Shown: positions 36,142 through 45,327 of the stretch, piece after piece
Numbering within the stretch: position 1 is the first letter of the stretch
Layout: each line of letters starts with the position of its first letter
From: Sphingobium sp.
Lineage (GTDB): Bacteria; Pseudomonadota; Alphaproteobacteria; Sphingomonadales; Sphingomonadaceae
Assembly: GCA_023266575.1 (NCBI GenBank)
Contig: JAHFPV010000011.1
Location: forward strand, 1-64,000
Reading direction: 5' to 3'
DNA: 64,000 bases
Notes under the pieces: model-generated
Seen by the model: the letters and a program-made list of their open reading frames with translations, nothing else
Database searches by the model: none
Told to the model about the DNA's origin: nothing
Made by a program: the position numbers and the translations under genes

Positions 36142-37008
36142 CTATTCGCCCGCCATCGCCCCGATAACCGGCGCATCCGCCACATCCCGCCCGGTCCAAT
36201 CCGCCCCGTCATGCCGATACTCAACATGGCTGGCCCGGCGGAAGCCTGCGCCGTCCCACACGATCACTTGCAACTCCATCTCGTCATGCCGCCGCACATG
36301 CAGCCAGTTGAAGCTTTGAGGTTCGGCGTTGCGCAGCCGGGTCGATGTCGCGGTGCCTGCCTGTATGATCAGCGCGCCGCCCGCCTTCTCCACCATCTTG
36401 CGCGCGGCCTGCGCATAGGTGCGGTGGAAATGGCCAGCCAGCGCCAGATGCACCCCTGCCTCGCTCGCCGCCTGCACGGCATCATCATGCTGGCCGACCG
36501 CTTCGCTCAGCTCCCCGCCCCGGCCGATCGGCATGGCGAACAGCGGATGATGGGTCACCAATATGCGCGTCTTGGCGCTGGCGACCGACGCAAAGCGCTC
36601 CCGCAGCATGTCCATCTGGTTATGGTTGATCCGCCCGTCCTTGATCGTCAGGGACCGGGCGGTGTTGAGGCCCAGGATCGCGACCTCGTCATCCTCATAC
36701 CAGGGGCATAGGTCCGGGCTGATATAGCGCTTGTAGCGGTCGAGCGGCGCGGCGAAGCGCCGCATCACGTCATAGAGCGGAATGTCATGATTGCCGGGGA
36801 TCACCAGCAGCTTCAGCCCCACCGCGCGCAACCCGTTGATCCAGGCGGACGCCGCGCGGAACTGTTCCACCCGCGCCCGCTGGGTCAGGTCGCCGCTGAT
36901 GATGACAAGGTCGGGCCTGTGCTCCTCCAGCCAGGCAGTGGCAGCGTCGACGATGCGGGGATCATGCGCGCCGAAATGAATGTCGGACAGGTGAGCGATA
37001 CGGGCCAT
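36142..37008 (-). CDS. Calcineurin-like metallophosphoesterase
   Basis: 288 residues from ATG 37008 (MARIAHLSDIHFGAHD). Metal-binding motifs of the family: HLSDIHFG, IISGDLTQRA, VIPGNHDIPLY, LVTHHPLF and LALAGHFHRTYA. Such enzymes hydrolyse phosphodiesters or phosphomonoesters; this length and motif spacing are similar to CpdA-like and lipid-related phosphoesterases. Divergent from the lipid kinase gene (68 nt between starts), which suggests a shared regulatory region. Confidence 0.88.
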   Translation of the reverse strand: MARIAHLSDIHFGAHDPRIVDAATAWLEEHRPDLVIISGDLTQRARVEQFRAASAWINGLRAVGLKLLVIPGNHDIPLYDVMRRFAAPLDRYKRYISPDLCPWYEDDEVAILGLNTARSLTIKDGRINHNQMDMLRERFASVASAKTRILVTHHPLFAMPIGRGGELSEAVGQHDDAVQAASEAGVHLALAGHFHRTYAQAARKMVEKAGGALIIQAGTATSTRLRNAEPQSFNWLHVRRHDEMELQVIVWDGAGFRRASHVEYRHDGADWTGRDVADAPVIGAMAGE

Positions 37009-37076
37009 GGTCGGATAACGATCCGGCGCGATATGGTTTCCCCGGACCCGAACAGCCTCTCGCGAGTTGTTGTGCC

Positions 37077-37997
37077 ATGGAAACGAAATCCCCCACCCGC
37101 CCAACTACCCGTCCACTGCCACGTCAGGCCGCGCTGATCGTCAACGCGCACAGCCGCAAGGGCGAGGCGCTGTTTGCGCAGGCCAAGGAAAAACTGGAAC
37201 AGGCGGGGATGGAGCTTCTCGCTGCTCACGCGATCAAGAACCCCGAACTGATGGAAGAAACCGTAGCTAAGGCGATCGCCGACGGCGCGCCGATGGTGAT
37301 CGTGGGCGGTGGCGACGGCTCCATGTCCGGCACGGTCGATCAGCTGGTGGGCAAGGATTGCGTGTTCGCGGTCCTGCCGCTCGGCACCGCGAACAGTTTT
37401 GCGCGAACGCTCGGCCTGCCGCTCGACCTGGACGGCGCGGTCGCGACGATTGCCAACGGACGCCGCCGCCGGGTGGACCTGGGCATGATCGACAAGGATT
37501 ATTTCGTCAACGCCGCCTCACTCGGCCTCTCACCGATGATCGGCCAGACGGTGCCGCACAAGCTGAAACGCTATCTGGGGCGGATCGGTTACCTGCTATG
37601 GGCGGTCAAATGTTCGGTGGGGTTTCGCGCCTTCCGCCTGACCATCGACGACGGGCAGCAGGAATGGCGGCTATGGTCGACCGAAGTGCGCATCCTCAAC
37701 GGCCCCTATCATGGCGGGGTCGAACTGTCCGACCATGCCGATGTCGATACCGGCGAAATCGTCATTCAGGCGGTGGTCGGGCGCAGCAAGCCGCGGCTGG
37801 CATGGGACTGGTACGCCAAATTCTTCAAGCTGCGTGACCGCGACGCCCATACCGAGGAGTTTCACGGCAAGGCCTTCACCCTGACCACCCACCCGCGCCA
37901 GCGCATCTCGATCGACGGCGAAGTGCTGGCGAAAACCCCGGTCGTGGCAAAGGTCGCGCCGGGCGCGATCGAGGTCGCGGTCCCGGCGGAGAGCTGA
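37077..37997 (+). CDS. Diacylglycerol-kinase-fold lipid kinase (first copy)
   Basis: 306 residues. The catalytic domain has ALIVNAHSRKG, the nucleotide loop VIVGGGDGSMSG and LPLGTANSFARTLGLP, all typical of DAGK/YegS/sphingosine-kinase folds. A second beta-sandwich domain completes the protein (ISIDGEVLAKTPV). It should phosphorylate a lipid head group at the inner membrane. In Caulobacter a ceramide kinase belongs to this fold, so ceramide is a possible substrate given the neighbours. A second family member is at 43319-44287. Confidence 0.9.
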   Translation: METKSPTRPTTRPLPRQAALIVNAHSRKGEALFAQAKEKLEQAGMELLAAHAIKNPELMEETVAKAIADGAPMVIVGGGDGSMSGTVDQLVGKDCVFAVLPLGTANSFARTLGLPLDLDGAVATIANGRRRRVDLGMIDKDYFVNAASLGLSPMIGQTVPHKLKRYLGRIGYLLWAVKCSVGFRAFRLTIDDGQQEWRLWSTEVRILNGPYHGGVELSDHADVDTGEIVIQAVVGRSKPRLAWDWYAKFFKLRDRDAHTEEFHGKAFTLTTHPRQRISIDGEVLAKTPVVAKVAPGAIEVAVPAES

Positions 37998-39170
37998 TCA
38001 GAGCGGCTTTTCGTACAGCTGATAGACCTTATTGATCTTGCTGCCGATCGCCTCGGCAATCGCGTTCATGCCCTGATTATCGTCCAGCACCCAGCTGATC
38101 TCGCCCCGCGTCGCGCCATATTGGGCCAGCGCTTCCAGCCGGATCGTCTCGATCATCATGAAGGCCAGCTGGCTGGCCAGCCGCGACGCCTGCAACCGTT
38201 GGAGCACGCCCATCAACGGCACCCGCATCGTCCGCACCCTGGGCTTGCGCAGCCACCAGAGCAGCTTGGCCCAGCCGAACGGGAACAGCGCGCCGTTGAG
38301 CGGCTTGATCGCTTCATTCAGGTCCGGCAGCGTCATCATGAAGGCGACCGGCTCGCCATCGACCTCCGCGATCATGATCAGATCCTCAAACACGATGGGT
38401 TTCAGCTTCTTGCCGGTATGCGCGATTTCCGAATCGGTGATCGGCACAAAGCCCCAGTTGCGGCCCCAGGCATCGTTGAGGATATTGAGGATGATCGCCG
38501 CTTCTGCGTCGAATTTCGACTTGTCGACCTTGCGGATGCGGATGCGGTCATTTTTGTGGCCCGACGCGACGATCCGCTGGATCAGCGGGGGAAAGCTTTT
38601 GGTGATGTCCAGCTCGAAGCAGTTGAGCGTCTTGACGGGTTGATAGCCCGCGCCCTCGACCATCGCCTGATAGGCCGGGCTGTCATGGCCCATCATGACC
38701 GTGGGGGGATGATCATGCCCGGCGATCAGCAGGCCCGGCTCCTCCCAGATCGACAGCGAGATCGGCCCGACCACGCGGGTCATGCCCTGTTCGCGCAGCC
38801 ATTGCTCGGCGCGCGCGATCAGGGCCGCGCCGACCGCCTTATCCTCCGCCTCGAACAGGCCGAAATTGCCCGTTCCCGGCCCAATCCCCTGTTCGCGCGG
38901 CATTGCCAGCGCCAGCTCGTCATAATGGGCCGAAATGCGGCCGACGACGCGACCCTGGCGGCGGGCCAGGAAATATTGCGCCTTGGCATGTTCGAAAAAC
39001 GGGTTCTTGCCCGGCGTCAGCAACTCGTGCATTTCCGCCTTCAGCGGCGGCACCCAATTGGGATCGTTGGCGTAGATCGACCAGGGCAGGTCGATAAAGG
39101 CCTTGAGGTCGCCCTTGCCCGAAACGGGGGTAATCACCAGATCATTCTGTGCCACGGCTGCCGCTTTCAC
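37998..39170 (-). CDS. GNAT-fold acyltransferase, candidate bacterial ceramide synthase
   Basis: About 390 residues if translation begins at GTG 39170; a TTG at 39212 and GTG 39155 are other options. Segments WSIYANDPNWVPPLKAEM, GRVVGRISAHYDEL, FEAEDKAVGAALI and GPISLSIWEEPGLLIAG define a GNAT-like family often labelled N-acetyltransferase or dATP pyrophosphohydrolase. As I recall, the Caulobacter ceramide synthase (bCerS) belongs to this type. Its end touches the end of the lipid kinase gene (convergent), and it is divergent from a desaturase-like gene. Ceramide synthesis is an inference; the GNAT fold is better supported. Confidence 0.7.
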   Translation of the reverse strand: MKAAAVAQNDLVITPVSGKGDLKAFIDLPWSIYANDPNWVPPLKAEMHELLTPGKNPFFEHAKAQYFLARRQGRVVGRISAHYDELALAMPREQGIGPGTGNFGLFEAEDKAVGAALIARAEQWLREQGMTRVVGPISLSIWEEPGLLIAGHDHPPTVMMGHDSPAYQAMVEGAGYQPVKTLNCFELDITKSFPPLIQRIVASGHKNDRIRIRKVDKSKFDAEAAIILNILNDAWGRNWGFVPITDSEIAHTGKKLKPIVFEDLIMIAEVDGEPVAFMMTLPDLNEAIKPLNGALFPFGWAKLLWWLRKPRVRTMRVPLMGVLQRLQASRLASQLAFMMIETIRLEALAQYGATRGEISWVLDDNQGMNAIAEAIGSKINKVYQLYEKPL

Positions 39171-39299
39171 CAAAAGAGGGGAGCAGTTCGCCGCTTGTTT
39201 GCGGATTGTCAATCACAGGCCGCCGCCAGCCCGCTATCGGGCAGAATATGTCATCGTGCTGCCACGATATCAGCGCATTTGGAGATTAGGACGCCTGTC

Positions 39300-40367
39300 A
39301 TGACTGTGCATGATCCCATACTTGCCGCCGCGCAGCGCGCGCGGGCGACCATTCCTGATGACGTGGCGATGCTGCGCGCGGCGGCGGAACTGACCCGCGA
39401 CCTGTCCAGCGCCGATGCGCGCATCTACTGGCCCGATTTGCTGGCGTCGGCGCTGATCGGCTGGGGTGCGCTGGCGGGTGCGGTGCTGGTCGACAGCGTG
39501 CCGCTGGCCATCGCCTGCGCTGTGGTGGCGATGCTGGCGCTCTATCGGGCGGCGAGCTTCATTCACGAACTCACCCATATTCGCGCCGGTGCGCTGCCCG
39601 GTTTCCGGGCGGGATGGAACCTGATCGTCGGCATTCCGCTGATGATCCCGTCGTTCATGTATGAAGGCGTCCATACCCAGCATCATGCCCGCACCCGCTA
39701 CGGCACGGCCGAGGATCCGGAATATCTGCCGCTGGCACTGATGAAGCCCTGGTCGCTGCCTCTGTTCATCCTGGTCGCCTCGCTGGCCCCGGTCGGCCTG
39801 ATCCTGCGCTTTGGCGTGCTGACGCCGCTGTCGCTGATCATCCCGCCGCTGCGCGCGAAGCTGGTGGCGGAATTGTCGGCCTTGTCGATCAACCCGGCCT
39901 ATCGCCGTCGCGCGCCCGAAGGTGCCTTTGCACGGATGTGGGCGTGGCAGGAGGCGGGCGCGTGCCTGTTTGCGCTGGCGCTGGTCGGCAGTGTGTTCCT
40001 GTTCGGGTGGAAGCCGCTGCTGGTCTATATGGCGATCCATTCGGCGATGACCGTCATCAACCAGCTGCGCACCCTGGTCGCGCATCTGTGGGAGAATGAG
40101 GGCGATCCGATGACGGTGACCGCGCAATATCTCGATTCGGTCAATGTGCCACCGCCCGGCAGCCTGCCTGCACTCTGGGCGCCGGTCGGCCTGCGCTACC
40201 ATGCGCTGCACCACCTGTTGCCCAGCGTACCTTATCACAATCTGGCCGCCGCGCACCGCAAGCTGATCGCCACGCTGGACCCGCAGTCACCCTATCATCG
40301 CGGCAATTATCGCGGGATGCTGCCGCTGGTCGGCAAGATCGCGCGCAGCACGATGGCGGCGCGATAA
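39300..40367 (+). CDS. Membrane fatty-acid-desaturase-like di-iron enzyme
   Basis: 355 residues from ATG 39300 with GGAGATTAGGA just upstream. Three His boxes of the membrane desaturase/hydroxylase superfamily are present: SFIHELTHIRAG, VHTQHHARTR and RYHALHHLLPSVPYHN. Hydrophobic helices flank them. It should desaturate or hydroxylate a lipid acyl or long-chain base in the inner membrane; sphingolipid modification is possible because of the adjacent candidate ceramide synthase and lipid kinase. Convergent with lptG, 1 nt apart. Confidence 0.85.
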   Translation: MTVHDPILAAAQRARATIPDDVAMLRAAAELTRDLSSADARIYWPDLLASALIGWGALAGAVLVDSVPLAIACAVVAMLALYRAASFIHELTHIRAGALPGFRAGWNLIVGIPLMIPSFMYEGVHTQHHARTRYGTAEDPEYLPLALMKPWSLPLFILVASLAPVGLILRFGVLTPLSLIIPPLRAKLVAELSALSINPAYRRRAPEGAFARMWAWQEAGACLFALALVGSVFLFGWKPLLVYMAIHSAMTVINQLRTLVAHLWENEGDPMTVTAQYLDSVNVPPPGSLPALWAPVGLRYHALHHLLPSVPYHNLAAAHRKLIATLDPQSPYHRGNYRGMLPLVGKIARSTMAAR

Positions 40368-40368
40368 A

Positions 40369-41469
40369 TCACTCTTCCGTCCTGAATAGCACGGTTTCAC
40401 CGACCAGCAGGAACAGGAAGAAGGGCGCCCAGGCCGCCAGAAACGGCGGGTAAGCGCCAAGGCTGCCCATCGCCAGCGAGAAATTGTCGGCGACGAAATA
40501 GGCAAAGCCCAGCGCCATGCCCATGACCGCGCGGACGAACAACTGGCCGGATCGCGCGAGGCCAAAGGCGGCGACCGATCCCAATATCGGCATCAGCAGC
40601 GCCGAGAGCGGCCCCGACAGCTTGTGCCACAAATTGGCCTCCAGCTCCGCCGTGGGCCTTCCGGCGTCATGCAGGTCTGAAATCGCCGCCTGAAGCTGGC
40701 TGAAGGTCAGCGCGTCGGGATCGACCTTGGCCAGGGTGAACTGGTCGGGGCGAATGTCGCGGCCAAAGCGGACGGTGCCGACATTGGCGACCGTGCCACG
40801 CGCCACGTCGAACTGGCGCGCATCTTCCAGCACCCAGCTTTTGTTCGCCGCGTCATAATGGCCGCGCGGAGCCTGGACGATGGTCGTCAGGCTGTTGTTG
40901 ATGCGGTTGAAAATCTCGACCTTGCGCAACTGCACCTGCGTGCCGCGCCCCGCCACGATCGCGGCGTTGACCAGATTATTGCCGTCGCGCACCCAGGGGT
41001 TGCTTTTGACCCCGCTGTCGCGCGGGATCGGGCCATAATCGACCGCCTGCCAGGCGCTGAGCGACGCAGTGGATCGCGCGACGATGCGTTCGTTGAAGGC
41101 ATAGCTGATCACCGCCACGCCGAGCGCCGCCACCACGAGCGGCGCCAATATCTGGTGCGCGGACAGGCCAGCCGCCTTCATCGAGATGATTTCGCTATTC
41201 TGGTTGAGCGTCGCCAGCATCACCAGCGTGCCGAGCAGCACCGAGAAAGGGAGAAAGCGGGCGACGATCTGCGGCACGCGCAGGCCGACATAATGCCATA
41301 GTTGCGCGTCGCCATTGCCGGGATAGGCAAGGATGTCGCCTGACTGGCCGAGCAGGTCCAGCGTCTGCAACACCAGCACCAGCAGCGCCAGCACGGCCAG
41401 CGTCCGGGTGAGGAACAGGCGCGCCATATACCAGCTGATCTGGCGCGAGGGGAAGAAAGCAAATTGCAT
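40369..41469 (-). CDS. lptG: LPS export ABC transporter permease LptG
   Basis: 366 residues with the YjgP/YjgQ layout: three N-terminal membrane helices, a periplasmic beta-jellyroll (about 130-270) and three C-terminal helices. Recognisable stretches include SRQISWYMARLFLTRTLAV at the start and LATLNQNSEIISMKAAGLS, the coupling region. With LptF and LptB it lifts lipopolysaccharide, or in this lineage possibly also glycosphingolipids, from the inner membrane. It follows lptF by 3 nt. Confidence 0.92.
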   Translation of the reverse strand: MQFAFFPSRQISWYMARLFLTRTLAVLALLVLVLQTLDLLGQSGDILAYPGNGDAQLWHYVGLRVPQIVARFLPFSVLLGTLVMLATLNQNSEIISMKAAGLSAHQILAPLVVAALGVAVISYAFNERIVARSTASLSAWQAVDYGPIPRDSGVKSNPWVRDGNNLVNAAIVAGRGTQVQLRKVEIFNRINNSLTTIVQAPRGHYDAANKSWVLEDARQFDVARGTVANVGTVRFGRDIRPDQFTLAKVDPDALTFSQLQAAISDLHDAGRPTAELEANLWHKLSGPLSALLMPILGSVAAFGLARSGQLFVRAVMGMALGFAYFVADNFSLAMGSLGAYPPFLAAWAPFFLFLLVGETVLFRTEE

Positions 41470-41472
41470 CGG

Positions 41473-42684
41473 TCAGGCGGCTCCTTCCGCCAAGGGCGGG
41501 CGTCGGCGGCCCAGCCGCAACAGGCGCACGATCTGCTTGCCGATCTTGGCGAAGGCCACTTCCAGCGCGCCGATCGGCTGGCCACCGGGGCGGTGCGCGA
41601 TGACATGATACATCCAGAAGATCAGGCCCGACGTCAGCAGGAACGGTCCCCATAGCGCGATGATCGGGTCCACCTTGCCCAGCGCGCCGACGCTTTCGCC
41701 ATATTGGTTGATCTTATGATAGGTGACGATGAAGATGATCGACAGGAACACGCCGAGCGCCGATGTCGATCGCTTGGGCGGGATCGCAAAGGCGAGCGCC
41801 GCCAGCGGCAACAGCATCATCATCACCACCTCCACCATGCGGAAATGGAAATTGGCGCGCACTTCGTCGCGCAATTTTTCCGGGGTCGCCGGGTTGCGGC
41901 CAATCACCATCAGTTCGGGAATCGTCTTTTCCCGGTCCACGTCGCGCCCGCGGAAATTTTCGATCTGCGGCAGATCGATCGGCAGGTCATGGCTGGAAAA
42001 AGACAGGATACGCGGCGTCTTATATTTGGGCGCATCGTTGACCAGCACGCCATCGCGCAGGCGGAAGATGATCGTGTCGGGATCATCCGTCGCCAGGAAC
42101 ATGCCCTGCGCCGCGGTGACCGCGACCGACTGCCCGTCGCGGCTGACGGCGCGCACGAAAATCCCTTGCAGATTGCGCCCTTCGTCCAGGCTGCGTTCGA
42201 TCCGCATCGTCATCCGCTTGCCCAGATTGGTGAATTCGCCGACCTTGATCGACGCGCCCAGCGCGCCCGACCGCAGCTCGAATCGCAGCGCCTCATAGGC
42301 GTGGCGAGAAAGGGGCTGGACGAAACCGACAATGCCGAAATTGAGCAAAGCCAGCGCGATCGCATACATGTACGGCACCCGCAGCAGGCGTCCGTAGGAA
42401 AGGCCGATCCCGCGCATCACGTCCAGTTCCGACGATAGCGCCAGTTTGCGGAAGGCCAGCAATATGCCCAGCATCAGGCCGATCGGAATACCGAGCGAGA
42501 GATATTCGGGCAGCATATTGGCCAGCATCCGCCACACGACGCTGACCGGTCCGCCTTCCGCCGCGACGAAATCGAACAGGCTGAGCATCTTGTCCAGCAC
42601 CAGCAGCATCGCGGCGATCACCAGCGTACCCAGCATGGGCACCGCGATCAGGCGGGCGAGATAACGGTCGGTGGCGGTCAGCAT
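41473..42684 (-). CDS. lptF: LPS export ABC transporter permease LptF
   Basis: 403 residues, same architecture as the next gene. DRYLARLIAVPMLGTLVIA opens the first helix, and ALSSELDVMRGIGLSYGRLL is the coupling helix segment after it. The periplasmic jellyroll lies about residues 130-270. LptF and LptG form the transmembrane part of the Lpt export ABC transporter; the ATPase LptB and the periplasmic parts are encoded elsewhere. First gene of an lptF-lptG pair; divergent from the DUF2141 gene. Confidence 0.93.
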   Translation of the reverse strand: MLTATDRYLARLIAVPMLGTLVIAAMLLVLDKMLSLFDFVAAEGGPVSVVWRMLANMLPEYLSLGIPIGLMLGILLAFRKLALSSELDVMRGIGLSYGRLLRVPYMYAIALALLNFGIVGFVQPLSRHAYEALRFELRSGALGASIKVGEFTNLGKRMTMRIERSLDEGRNLQGIFVRAVSRDGQSVAVTAAQGMFLATDDPDTIIFRLRDGVLVNDAPKYKTPRILSFSSHDLPIDLPQIENFRGRDVDREKTIPELMVIGRNPATPEKLRDEVRANFHFRMVEVVMMMLLPLAALAFAIPPKRSTSALGVFLSIIFIVTYHKINQYGESVGALGKVDPIIALWGPFLLTSGLIFWMYHVIAHRPGGQPIGALEVAFAKIGKQIVRLLRLGRRRPPLAEGAA

Positions 42685-42814
42685 TCTCTAAGTCGTCGTC
42701 CCATCACCATGTTTTGGCCGCAAACCCATCCCATATCGGAATCAGGGAAAGTAGCGGGGCGAACAGGGGCTGTCCGTCCGACCCGGTCGGGCGGCTATAG
42801 CTTCCAGGAGTCTA

Positions 42815-43309
42815 ATGGTCATGGTAAAAGTTGCAGTGGGTCTGATGTCGGTGGCAGCGATGATCGCAGCCGTCCCGGCAATGGCCCATGGCCAGGTTAT
42901 CGGCAATGATCTGGAACGCTGCGCCAGCAGCGGGAACGGCCCGGCCGTGCTGGTCGATGTGCGCGGCTTTGCGGCCGCGACCGGCAAGGTGCGCGTCCAG
43001 TCCTACCCCGCCACCAAATCGGCCTGGCTGACCAAGGGTGAATGGCTCAATCGGATCGACAGCCAGGTTCGCCCGGCCAATGGCGCGATGCGCTTTTGTA
43101 TGCCGGTGCCGCAGCCGGGCAAATATGGCATTGCCGTGCGCCACGATCGCGACGGCAATGGCAAGACCGACATATCACGGGACGGCGGTGGTTTTTCCAA
43201 CAACCCGTCGATCAGCATCTTCAACCTGGGCAAGCCTGGGGTTGAAAAGGCCGCTTTCTATGCCGGTCCCGGCGTGACGAAAATCACTATCACCCTCAAA
43301 TATATGTGA
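42815..43309 (+). CDS. DUF2141-family exported protein
   Basis: 164 residues with a signal peptide (cleavage near PAMAHG). The DUF2141 beta-sandwich is recognised from GKVRVQSYPATKSAWL, the KYGIAVRHDRDGNGKTD calcium-binding-like loop and NNPSISIFNLGKP. The function is unknown. AGGAG precedes the start; ATG 42821 is an alternative with better spacing. It is 9 nt upstream of the second lipid kinase on the same strand. Confidence 0.82.
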   Translation: MVMVKVAVGLMSVAAMIAAVPAMAHGQVIGNDLERCASSGNGPAVLVDVRGFAAATGKVRVQSYPATKSAWLTKGEWLNRIDSQVRPANGAMRFCMPVPQPGKYGIAVRHDRDGNGKTDISRDGGGFSNNPSISIFNLGKPGVEKAAFYAGPGVTKITITLKYM

Positions 43310-43318
43310 TCAAAAGCC

Positions 43319-44287
43319 ATGGTCTGCGTCGCGCTCCTGTCCAATCCCAAATCCACGGGCAACCGCCAGACCCTGCCGCGCGTGCGCAGCTATTGCGCCA
43401 GCAACCCGGACATCTTCCATTATGAAGTGGAGCATGTCGATCAGATCGGCCGCGCGCTCCAGACGATCGCCCGTGTCGATCCCGTCGTCATCGTCATCAA
43501 TGGCGGCGACGGCACGGTGCAGGCGGCGCTGACCGAACTGTATCAGGGCGAACATTTCAAAGGCCGGGTGCCGCCGATCGCAGTGCTGCCCAACGGCAAG
43601 ACCAACCTGATCGCGCTCGACCTTGGCATCCATGGCGATCCGATCAAGGCGTTGGAGCGGATCGTCGCGCTGGCCAAGGCCGGCGTGGACGACCATGTCG
43701 TTGCGCGCGAACTGATCGCCCTGTCGGACGGCAAGGTCGGCAGTCGGCCAGTGCTGGGCATGTTTCTGGGCGGCGCGGGGCTGGCCGATTATATGCTCTA
43801 TTGCCGCAACCAGATCTATCCGCTGGGCCTGTCCAATGGCCTTAGCCATTTCCTGACGGCGATGGCAGTGCTGGTCTCGCTGATCTTCGGCATCCGCGCG
43901 AAATTCCTGCCGCCGTCGAGCAAGCCGGTCAGCATCTCGCTGATTCGCGACGGGCAGTTGGCCGGGCGATTCTCCGTGCTGATCGTCACCACGCTGGAGC
44001 GGTTGCTGCTGGGCGTGCAGCCGGGCGACAGCCGTCGCGGCAACATGAAACTGATGGCAGTCGAGCAGAATTTGCCCGCCCTGCTGCGCCTGATCTTCGC
44101 GAGCATCTTCAAGCGGGTCGGCAAGAGTCAGATGCAGGGCATCCATCTGGAACAGGGCGACACCATCCGCATCGAGGGCAATCATAGCAGCGTCATTCTG
44201 GACGGCGAACTGTTCGAAGCGTCCGAGGGCAAGCCGATCGTGCTGCGTTCGACCAAGCCAGTGCCGTTCCTGCGGCTGGCGGCTTAA
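43319..44287 (+). CDS. Diacylglycerol-kinase-fold lipid kinase (second copy)
   Basis: 322 residues. VALLSNPKSTGNR, VVIVINGGDGTVQAAL and IAVLPNGKTNLIALDLG mark the DAGK catalytic domain; the C-terminal beta domain includes DTIRIEGNHSSVILDGELFE. The nucleotide loop reads GGDGTVQ while the first copy has GGDGSMSG, so the two are distant relatives, not recent duplicates. It is probably co-transcribed with the DUF2141 gene. A lipid substrate is expected, identity unknown. Confidence 0.88.
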   Translation: MVCVALLSNPKSTGNRQTLPRVRSYCASNPDIFHYEVEHVDQIGRALQTIARVDPVVIVINGGDGTVQAALTELYQGEHFKGRVPPIAVLPNGKTNLIALDLGIHGDPIKALERIVALAKAGVDDHVVARELIALSDGKVGSRPVLGMFLGGAGLADYMLYCRNQIYPLGLSNGLSHFLTAMAVLVSLIFGIRAKFLPPSSKPVSISLIRDGQLAGRFSVLIVTTLERLLLGVQPGDSRRGNMKLMAVEQNLPALLRLIFASIFKRVGKSQMQGIHLEQGDTIRIEGNHSSVILDGELFEASEGKPIVLRSTKPVPFLRLAA

Positions 44288-44310
44288 GCGCGGGATCTTG
44301 TCCCGACGAT

Positions 44311-44490
44311 CCTTCTCCCTTGGGGGGAGAAGGATACGAAGCCTTACCGGTGCAACCGGTTAGGCGAAGTTGGATGAGGGGGATCGACGATGATCGTGTG
44401 CGTTTCCTTGAGGTCAGCACACCCTCTCCCAGCTGCGACTAAGGCAGCAAGCTGCCAAGTCTCCGCAGCCCTCTCCCTCAAGGGAGAGGG
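44311..44490. repeat. Cluster of intergenic inverted repeats
   Basis: Several hairpins crowd this 216-nt gap: CCTTCTCCC / GGGAGAAGG (44311-44319 and 44325-44333), an ACCGGT-based stem near 44345-44365, GGCAG / CTGCC near 44444-44457, and CCCTCTCCC / GGGAGAGGG (44469-44477 and 44482-44490). The first and last are alike, so the block looks like a dispersed repeat (BIME-like) between convergent genes. It could also terminate transcription from both sides. Confidence 0.65.
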
Positions 44491-44503
44491 ATAAGCCTCC
44501 CCC

Positions 44504-45277
44504 TCACCCCCGCAATTCCACCCAGGTCGGCGCATGGTCGCTGGCCTTCTCTCTGCCGCGAAAATCCTTGTCCACCTGCGCATCGACCAGCCGGTCGGCG
44601 GCAGCGGGGCTGAGCAGCAGATGGTCGATGCGGAAGCCCGCGTCGCGGGGCCAGGCGTTCATCTGATAATCCCAATAGGTCCACACCCCGCCCGCCGGAT
44701 GGCGGCTGCGCAGCGCGTCGGTCCAGCCATCGGCCAGAAGGCGGCGATAGGCGGCGCGGCTTTCCGGCTGCATCAGCGCGTCACTGGCCATCGCCTTGAC
44801 CGAATAGACGTCATTGTCGCGCGGGATGACATTATAGTCGCCCGCCAGAATCGCAGGCACTTCCTCCGCCCAGATTTCCGCCGCGCGGGCGCGCAGGCGC
44901 TTCATCCAGCGCAGCTTGTAATCGAATTTGGGGCCGGGCTGCGGATTGCCATTGGGCAGATAGATGCTGGCGACGCGCACACCCTTCACGTCCGCTTCCA
45001 GATAGCGGCTATGCTCATCCTCCGGCTCGCCATCCAGGCCGCGCCGCACTTCCACGGGGGTTTCGCCGCGCGCGAGGATGGCAACGCCGTTAAAGCCCTT
45101 CTGCCCGTGCCAGATCGCGCCATAGCCCGCCGCTTCGATATCCTTGGCCGGAAAGGTTTCGTCCGACGTCTTGATTTCCTGCAGGCAGGCAATGTCGGGC
45201 CGCGTTTCGTCCAGCCACTCCAGCAGGCGCGGCAGGCGCGCCTTGGTGCCGTTGATGTTGAAGGTGGCGATACGCAT
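44504..45277 (-). CDS. xthA: Exodeoxyribonuclease III
   Basis: 257 residues, full length. Motifs of the exonuclease-endonuclease-phosphatase fold: FNINGTKARL (Asn), CLQEIKTSDE (catalytic Glu), AGDYNVIPRD (Asp/Asn) and KASDHAPTWVEL (Asp-His). It acts on apurinic sites and 3' ends in base excision repair. Upstream lies erpA on the same strand, with a 50-nt gap. Confidence 0.94.
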   Translation of the reverse strand: MRIATFNINGTKARLPRLLEWLDETRPDIACLQEIKTSDETFPAKDIEAAGYGAIWHGQKGFNGVAILARGETPVEVRRGLDGEPEDEHSRYLEADVKGVRVASIYLPNGNPQPGPKFDYKLRWMKRLRARAAEIWAEEVPAILAGDYNVIPRDNDVYSVKAMASDALMQPESRAAYRRLLADGWTDALRSRHPAGGVWTYWDYQMNAWPRDAGFRIDHLLLSPAAADRLVDAQVDKDFRGREKASDHAPTWVELRG

Positions 45278-45327
45278 GGACGATTCTCCTCGTCCAAGTC
45301 CCTAATGGGAAGATCGGCTTTTGGCTA

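Noticed and set aside
38121-39299. Extension of the desaturase frame far upstream
   Set aside because: It would run antisense through the GNAT gene; a good ribosome site precedes ATG 39300 and similarity to desaturases begins after it.
44311-44490. Possible CRISPR array
   Set aside because: The repeats are self-complementary hairpins of unequal size without regular spacers, and no cas genes are present.
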